A program made the position numbers and the translations under genes. The notes under the pieces are model-generated. The model was given only the letters and a program-made list of their open reading frames with translations. It ran no database searches and was not told the DNA's origin. Of a stretch of 5,817 nucleotides of DNA, positions 1-3,390 are shown in pieces; within the stretch, counting starts at the first letter, position 1; each line of letters begins with the position of its first letter. Origin of the DNA: Clostridium sp. CAG:448 (GTDB lineage Bacteria > Bacillota > Clostridia > Oscillospirales > CAG-272). The DNA lies in contig FR890479.1 in assembly GCA_000433415.1 (NCBI GenBank), positions 1 through 5,817 of the forward strand, read 5' to 3'.

Positions 1-301
1 CTCCAGCGGAATGGCGGAAACCGCAACCAATAACGGTCAGGCAGTGCTTGCCTTCTCTTCCCGCTCCTCCTTTGATGCCGAAACCGTCATTTCCATCGTT
101 GCTCCGGACGGAGCCGTTATTTTCACCGTGCAACCGCCCAAGACCTTTGCAAGTTTGGTATTCAGCAGTGCCGAGCTCGTTGCCGGAACTTCTTATACCA
201 TCCGTTACGGCGGAACATCCTCCGGTCAGAAGACGGATGGTGTCTTTATCGACGGCGAGCATACCGGGTATACGGATCTCGGCAATCTGACGGCACAATA
301 A
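1..301 (+). CDS. C-terminal end of a secreted carbohydrate-binding protein, Cthe_2159/DUF4353-like (5' partial)
   Basis: The reading frame is open from the left edge (first whole codon at position 2, SSGMAETATNN...) to a TAA at 299-301, giving 99 residues; an ATG at 11 is simply an internal Met, since no ribosome binding site precedes it and the frame continues upstream. The segment is rich in Ser, Thr, Gly and Val with alternating beta-strand patterns. It begins with SSGMAE and carries a DGAVIFTVQPPKTFASLVFS stretch followed by an SAELVAGTSYTIRYGG stretch. From memory, this ordering is typical of the tail of Cthe_2159-type proteins (DUF4353), secreted parallel beta-helix proteins of clostridia, of which the founding member binds cellulose and pectin-type polysaccharides. 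No membrane anchor, sorting signal or dockerin follows, so the protein probably ends as a free or non-covalently held extracellular protein. The family call rests on recalled motif resemblance; the fold-defining part is outside the window. Confidence 0.68.
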   Translation, partial: SSGMAETATNNGQAVLAFSSRSSFDAETVISIVAPDGAVIFTVQPPKTFASLVFSSAELVAGTSYTIRYGGTSSGQKTDGVFIDGEHTGYTDLGNLTAQ

Positions 302-321
302 GCCAGATTTTGTGGAAATAG

Positions 322-347
322 GACGATTATTTTAAGAAAATAACGTC
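322..347 (+). other. AT-rich hairpin between the upstream gene and the operon
   Basis: The left arm GACG-A-TTATTTT (322-333) and right arm AAAATAACGTC (337-347) pair over 11 bp with one bulged A at 326 and a three-base AAG loop. It lies 20 nt after the stop of the upstream gene, where a terminator would be expected, but it is mostly A-T and is not followed by a T-run (GATTTCACG comes next). It may be a weak terminator or mRNA 3' end structure, or a palindromic protein-binding site upstream of the operon promoter. The pairing is seen directly; the role is open. Confidence 0.4.
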
Positions 348-377
348 GATTTCACGTTGAGTTCATAATCACGTTAT
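340..377 (+). repeat. Cluster of ACGTT repeats upstream of the operon -10 box (possible operator)
   Basis: TCACGTT occurs twice in the same orientation, at 352-358 and 369-375, that is 17 bp apart. ATAACGT at 340-346 is the exact inverse of ACGTTAT at 371-377. All copies sit directly upstream of, or touch, the TATAAT box at 377-382. Response regulators of the OmpR/PhoB type commonly bind short direct repeats overlapping a poor -35 region, so this could be the site of autoregulation by the product of the next gene. The 17 bp spacing is larger than the 10-11 bp usual for that family, which weakens the idea. Confidence 0.35.
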
Positions 378-382
378 ATAAT
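357..382 (+). promoter_or_regulatory. Probable promoter of the response regulator operon
   Basis: A perfect TATAAT -10 hexamer lies at 377-382 in AT-rich DNA. The best -35 look-alike, TTGAGT at 357-362, is only 14 bp away, and the hexamers at normal 16-18 bp spacing (CGTTGA, ACGTTG, CACGTT) match poorly. A strong -10 with a poor -35 fits a promoter that needs an activator. Transcription would start near 388-391 and leave a leader of about 50 nt before the ATG at 439. Confidence 0.45.
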
Positions 383-423
383 GTTTTAAAATAAATGTTT
401 AGTTTTCCGCAAAATATGCAAAA

Positions 424-430
424 AGAGAGG
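424..430 (+). promoter_or_regulatory. Ribosome binding site of the response regulator
   Basis: AGAGAGG sits 8 nt upstream of the ATG at 439, which fixes the start codon. Confidence 0.7.
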
Positions 431-438
431 ATTTTCCA

Positions 439-1113
439 ATGTTCAATATTCTTGTTGTTGAAGATGATGCCAATGCACGCAAGTTGATGTGCGCGGTACT
501 TTATCAATACGGTTATAACCCGATCCCGGTAGAAGACGGGGTGCAGGGTCTTGATATGCTGGATCAAAAGCATATTGACCTGATCATTCTGGACATTATG
601 ATGCCCCGGATGGACGGGTATGAGTTCACCAGTACGCTGCGTCAGACCGACTGCAATATTCCGATTCTGATGGTCACTGCCAAGGAGTCCCCCGCGGACA
701 AGCGCAAGGGCTTTTTGATGGGAACCGACGATTATATGACCAAACCGGTAGATGAAGAAGAGATGATTCTGCGCGTGGGCGCCCTGCTCCGTCGCTCCAG
801 AATTGCCAGCGAACGCAGACTCAGCGTCGGTAACACCACCCTGATGTATGATTCCTTCTCCATTACCTGCGGCGATGAGCCGGTCGAGCTGCCGCAGAAA
901 GAGTTTCTGGTCCTGTTCAAACTGCTCTCCTACCCCAACAAAATTTTTACCCGTCGTCAGTTGATGGACGAGATTTGGGATATGGACAGCGACAGCGATG
1001 AAAGAACGGTGGATGTGCATATCAGCCGTCTGCGTGAACGGTTCCGCAACAATCATGATTTTGATATCATCACTGTCCGCGGATTGGGCTACAAAGCCGT
1101 TATCAAAAAATGA
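439..1113 (+). CDS. OmpR/PhoB-family DNA-binding response regulator
   Basis: This 224-residue protein has the usual length and two-domain build of the family and acts in the cytoplasm as the output half of a two-component system. Residues 1-117 form the receiver domain: the acidic pocket is E8, D9 and D10, the phosphate-accepting residue is D52 in LIILDIMMPRMDG, and the switch residues T80 (MVTAK) and K102 (TKP) are present, so it should be phosphorylated normally. Residues about 126-222 form the winged-helix effector domain, with the recognition helix in ERTVDVHISRLRERF (188-202) and the wing in ITVRGLGYK (211-219). The ATG is supported by AGAGAGG eight bases upstream. Its TGA overlaps the start of the histidine kinase gene as ATGA, so the two are translationally coupled and almost surely partners. 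Receiver and wing sequences resemble many Firmicute regulators; I cannot assign a named orthologue or regulon. Nothing in it looks broken. Confidence 0.95.
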   Translation: MFNILVVEDDANARKLMCAVLYQYGYNPIPVEDGVQGLDMLDQKHIDLIILDIMMPRMDGYEFTSTLRQTDCNIPILMVTAKESPADKRKGFLMGTDDYMTKPVDEEEMILRVGALLRRSRIASERRLSVGNTTLMYDSFSITCGDEPVELPQKEFLVLFKLLSYPNKIFTRRQLMDEIWDMDSDSDERTVDVHISRLRERFRNNHDFDIITVRGLGYKAVIKK

Positions 1114-2222
1114 AATCAGTAAACAGCAGGCAGCCACAATGCGGCGGTTCTGTCAGATTCAGAATCGTCCTTGCGGTCTTTCTGGTTGCACTGCTTTCCG
1201 GTGTCATAACCAGCGTGTTCTTCCTGCTTGGCGGATACCTGCAACTTCTTCCATGGCGCTCCGTCAGTTCTGCAACGCTGGTCCTGGCACTGTTCTTCTG
1301 CAGTCTACCGATCAGCGTTGTTCTTTCCGTTCTGATTGCGCCCTATGCTGCCAAGCCCTTCACACAGATCGGACAGGCATCCGAACGAATCGCAAAAGGA
1401 GATTTCAGTGCCCGTGTGGAAGTCGGAGGAGATGACCACTCCGAAATCGGCAATATTCTGCACAGTTTCAATCACATGGCTGAAGAACTCTCCAATGTGG
1501 AATTGTTCCGCAATGACTTCATCAACAATTTCTCCCACGAATTCAAAACGCCGATTGTATCCATCCGCGGCTTTGCAAAGCGACTGGAAAATGACGAACT
1601 GACCGAGGAACAGCGCAGGGAGTACATTCATATCATATTTGATGAATCCGAACGGCTTTCGCGGATGTCGGAAAACATCCTTTTGCTGACCAAATTGGAG
1701 AACCAGCAGATTATTTCCGACCGCACCTCCTTCTACCTGGACGAACAGATCCGCAAATGCGTTCTGCTTTTGCAGCGGCAGTGGGAAGAAAAAGAAATCG
1801 ACCTGCAATTGGATCTGGAGGAGCTTCCCTATTACTCAAATGAGGAAATGCTCTCCCATGTCTGGATCAATCTGTTCAACAATGCCATCAAATTCACACC
1901 GAAGGGCGGAACCATCACCTTTTCGATGCATAAGGAACCGAACCGGGTTCTTGTCTGTATCACCGATACTGGTTGCGGCATGTCCGAAGAAGTGCGCCGT
2001 CATATTTTTGAAAAATTTTATCAGGGGGATCAATCCCACAGCATGAAGGGCAACGGGATCGGTCTGACAATCACACAACGCATCGTAACTCTCTGCGGTG
2101 GTACCGTTTCGGTAGACAGTACCCCGGGACAAGGTTCCTGTTTTGTGGTTTCGCTTCCCCTGACCGCTATTCCCGGTGACGCATCCGCCGGCGGGCATCC
2201 CGCGTACGACGAGCGCCTATGA
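1110..2222 (+). CDS. Membrane sensor histidine kinase with very short external loop (HAMP-HisKA-HATPase)
   Basis: This 370-residue kinase autophosphorylates on His and passes the phosphate to the regulator encoded just upstream. Two hydrophobic helices, about 17-42 and 54-78, are separated by only about 11 residues (GYLQLLPWRSV), so there is no room for a folded external sensor domain. A HAMP linker follows (about 79-131), then HisKA with FSHEFKTP (141-148, H143 as phosphorylated residue; HExxT also predicts phosphatase activity). The ATPase domain shows the N box NLFNNAIKF (254-262), G1 DTGCGM (286-291), F box FEKFYQG (300-306) and G2 GNGIGL (314-319); all key residues are present. The ATG overlaps the previous TGA by four bases (ATGA) and has no clear ribosome binding site, which fits translational coupling. 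The tail beyond about 352 is a short unstructured Gly/Ala/Pro-rich stretch. The layout recalls intramembrane-sensing kinases such as SaeS, LiaS or BceS, but orthology is not claimed; the signal is unknown. Confidence 0.95.
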   Translation: MKSVNSRQPQCGGSVRFRIVLAVFLVALLSGVITSVFFLLGGYLQLLPWRSVSSATLVLALFFCSLPISVVLSVLIAPYAAKPFTQIGQASERIAKGDFSARVEVGGDDHSEIGNILHSFNHMAEELSNVELFRNDFINNFSHEFKTPIVSIRGFAKRLENDELTEEQRREYIHIIFDESERLSRMSENILLLTKLENQQIISDRTSFYLDEQIRKCVLLLQRQWEEKEIDLQLDLEELPYYSNEEMLSHVWINLFNNAIKFTPKGGTITFSMHKEPNRVLVCITDTGCGMSEEVRRHIFEKFYQGDQSHSMKGNGIGLTITQRIVTLCGGTVSVDSTPGQGSCFVVSLPLTAIPGDASAGGHPAYDERL

Positions 2223-2227
2223 AAGGA
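2222..2227 (+). promoter_or_regulatory. Ribosome binding site of the VTT membrane protein
   Basis: AAAGGA at 2222-2227 lies 8 nt upstream of the ATG at 2236 and begins at the last base of the kinase stop codon. It favours the ATG at 2236 over an in-frame GTG at 2176 that lies inside the kinase gene and has no such site. Confidence 0.7.
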
Positions 2228-2235
2228 ATCTGTGT

Positions 2236-3072
2236 ATGACCAAACAAGACAACAACACACCGCAGGCAAAACCGCGGATGAAAAAAGGAAGGGCGGCGCT
2301 GATACTCTCCATTATCGGCGCTGTCATGTGCGGTATCGCCGCACTGTTTGTGATTCTTTTGTGGCAACACCTGAAAAACCCGGATGAGGTACGCGCGTTT
2401 GTCAATCAGAACAAGGTTGTAGGGGCGCTGATACTCATTCTGTTGAGTATGATCCAGGTCATCATCGGCATCATTCCAAGCGAGGTCATCGAGCTTGCCG
2501 CCGGATATGCGTTCGGCACCTGGGAAGGTGCGTTTCTGGTTTTGATCGGCATTGTTTCCGGCAGTATCATCACTATACTTCTGACCCGCAAATTCGGCAG
2601 ACGACTGGTGGATGCCTTCTACCCAACAGAAAAGCTGGATGCGCTTCCGGTATTTGCGGACAAAGCCAAGCGAAATATGCTGACCTTTCTGCTTTTCTTT
2701 ATCCCGGGCACTCCGAAGGACCTTTTTACTTATATCATCGGTCTGACAGACATGAACATTTCCCTTTATCTGCTTCTGACCACCGCTGCCCGTTTTCCCT
2801 CAATCATCACCTCTACCGTCAGCACCGACAATCTGGCGCTCGGCAACTACAGCATTGCCATCATTGCATTTGCCATTTCCGCGGTTCTGGGTATTATCGG
2901 CTCAATCGCCTATAAGTCCCTGATCACACGCCATAACAAAAAGGTGGCGGGAAAGGAGAAAGAACAGGCAAAACAGCAGCCGCGGGTTATCGTTCCCGGC
3001 ACGGAAAAGAAGCGCCGCCGTAACCGCAGAATGCGCCAAAAGAAAAAATTCCAAAAGAGCAAAAACAAATAA
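2236..3072 (+). CDS. TVP38/TMEM64 (VTT, SNARE-associated) family multi-spanning membrane protein
   Basis: This 278-residue integral membrane protein belongs to the DedA/VTT superfamily, some members of which move phospholipids or the undecaprenyl-phosphate carrier across membranes; the exact substrate of TVP38-type bacterial members is not settled. Hydrophobic segments are visible at about 20-43, 62-80, 97-116, 148-165, 174-195 and 204-226. Family signatures are IIPSEVIELAAGYAFG (79-94), the following glycine-rich helix ending in TRKFGR (117-122), and FIPGTPKDLFTYIIGLTDM (155-173), in which the Pro-Gly-containing segment is expected to form a re-entrant loop. The tail from about 231 is hydrophilic, and 14 of the last 21 residues are Lys or Arg, which is longer and more basic than I expect for the family. 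The start at 2236 is chosen for its AAAGGA site; a GTG 60 bases upstream would add 20 residues encoded within the kinase gene. It lies 13 nt after the kinase and is followed by a terminator, so it is the last gene of the operon and probably acts in the same envelope response. Confidence 0.9.
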   Translation: MTKQDNNTPQAKPRMKKGRAALILSIIGAVMCGIAALFVILLWQHLKNPDEVRAFVNQNKVVGALILILLSMIQVIIGIIPSEVIELAAGYAFGTWEGAFLVLIGIVSGSIITILLTRKFGRRLVDAFYPTEKLDALPVFADKAKRNMLTFLLFFIPGTPKDLFTYIIGLTDMNISLYLLLTTAARFPSIITSTVSTDNLALGNYSIAIIAFAISAVLGIIGSIAYKSLITRHNKKVAGKEKEQAKQQPRVIVPGTEKKRRRNRRMRQKKKFQKSKNK

Positions 3073-3077
3073 TCTGC

Positions 3078-3121
3078 AAGCAGCCGCACCTTCCCACCTT
3101 GGACTGTGCGGTTGCTTTTTT
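3078..3121 (+). terminator. Rho-independent terminator of the three-gene operon
   Basis: The arms GCAGCCGCAC (3080-3089) and GTGCGGTTGC (3106-3115) pair over 10 bp with one G-U pair, extended by two A-T pairs, around a 16 nt loop. Six Ts follow at 3116-3121. It starts 6 nt after the TAA of the VTT gene and should end the operon transcript cleanly. Confidence 0.9.
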
Positions 3122-3170
3122 GCTGCTCAATGGTGCAGGAAAATCCGCATATATATGTACAACACTCGCC

Positions 3171-3191
3171 CTGCCACGCTCTCATTGGCAG
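3171..3191 (+). repeat. Small inverted repeat in the non-coding gap
   Basis: CTGCCA (3171-3176) and TGGCAG (3186-3191) form a perfect 6 bp inverted repeat with a 9 nt spacer. It lies about 115 bp upstream of the lipoprotein promoter, inside the 3122-3390 gap, which otherwise holds no supportable gene. A short repeat like this can arise by chance. Confidence 0.25.
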
Positions 3192-3303
3192 TCGCAATCA
3201 TCCCGTAACTCCATCGGTTTTCAGAATGCCGGGCGTGTTTCAGCCAGGATATTGCTTTTATCTAACCGTTTTTGTTGAAAATCAAACATTTGTCTTCATT
3301 CTA

Positions 3304-3332
3304 TTGACACTGTTCGGAAAGTGTGATAAGAT
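3304..3332 (+). promoter_or_regulatory. Strong sigma-A type promoter of the surface lipoprotein gene
   Basis: A perfect TTGACA -35 hexamer (3304-3309) is followed after exactly 17 bp by TAAGAT (3327-3332), with a TG at 3324-3325 giving an extended -10. A/T-rich DNA lies upstream (about 3260-3300), including TTGAAAATCAA at 3275-3285, which could help polymerase binding. Transcription would start near 3339, leaving a leader of about 50 nt to the ATG at 3391. This makes the lipoprotein gene a separate transcription unit from the upstream operon. Confidence 0.85.
3307..3324 (+). promoter_or_regulatory. Inverted repeat within the promoter spacer (possible repressor operator)
   Basis: ACACT (3307-3311) and AGTGT (3320-3324) form a perfect 5 bp inverted repeat with an 8 nt spacer, lying between and overlapping the -35 and extended -10 elements. 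A dimeric repressor bound here would block polymerase. No repressor gene is in the window, so the regulator is unknown, and a repeat of this size could be chance. Confidence 0.35.
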
Positions 3333-3378
3333 ATAAAAGGTCAAGGGTTGGAGAAATCTTTGTATTATTTCAACAAAT

Positions 3379-3384
3379 AAGGAG
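3379..3384 (+). promoter_or_regulatory. Ribosome binding site of the lipoprotein gene
   Basis: AAGGAG lies 6 nt upstream of the ATG at 3391 and, with the signal peptide that follows at once, fixes the start. Confidence 0.85.
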
Positions 3385-3390
3385 TCAAAA

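Noticed and set aside
322..347. Reading the AT-rich hairpin as a confident terminator of the upstream gene
   Set aside because: There is no T-run after the stem and the stem is mostly A-T, so it is reported only as a hairpin of open role.
352..1137. A 261-residue open frame on the minus strand over the response regulator
   Set aside because: It is the antisense of a certain gene, has no recognisable domain, and its end would run through the operon promoter.
998..1435. A 145-residue plus-strand frame across the regulator-kinase junction
   Set aside because: It is an out-of-frame overlap of two well-supported genes, with Cys/Arg-rich composition typical of a shadow frame.
2176..2235. Upstream GTG start adding 20 residues to the VTT protein
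   Set aside because: The extra segment overlaps the end of the kinase gene, has no ribosome binding site and is not needed by the fold; the ATG at 2236 has AAAGGA at good spacing.
3148..3157. CATATATATG, a perfect 10 bp palindrome in the gap
   Set aside because: It is a simple AT alternation with no partner -35 element or gene on either strand; chance is the simplest explanation.
3106..3336. A 76-residue open frame on the plus strand in the gap after the operon terminator
   Set aside because: It starts within the terminator stem, has no ribosome binding site, overlaps the lipoprotein promoter, and its product resembles no protein I know.
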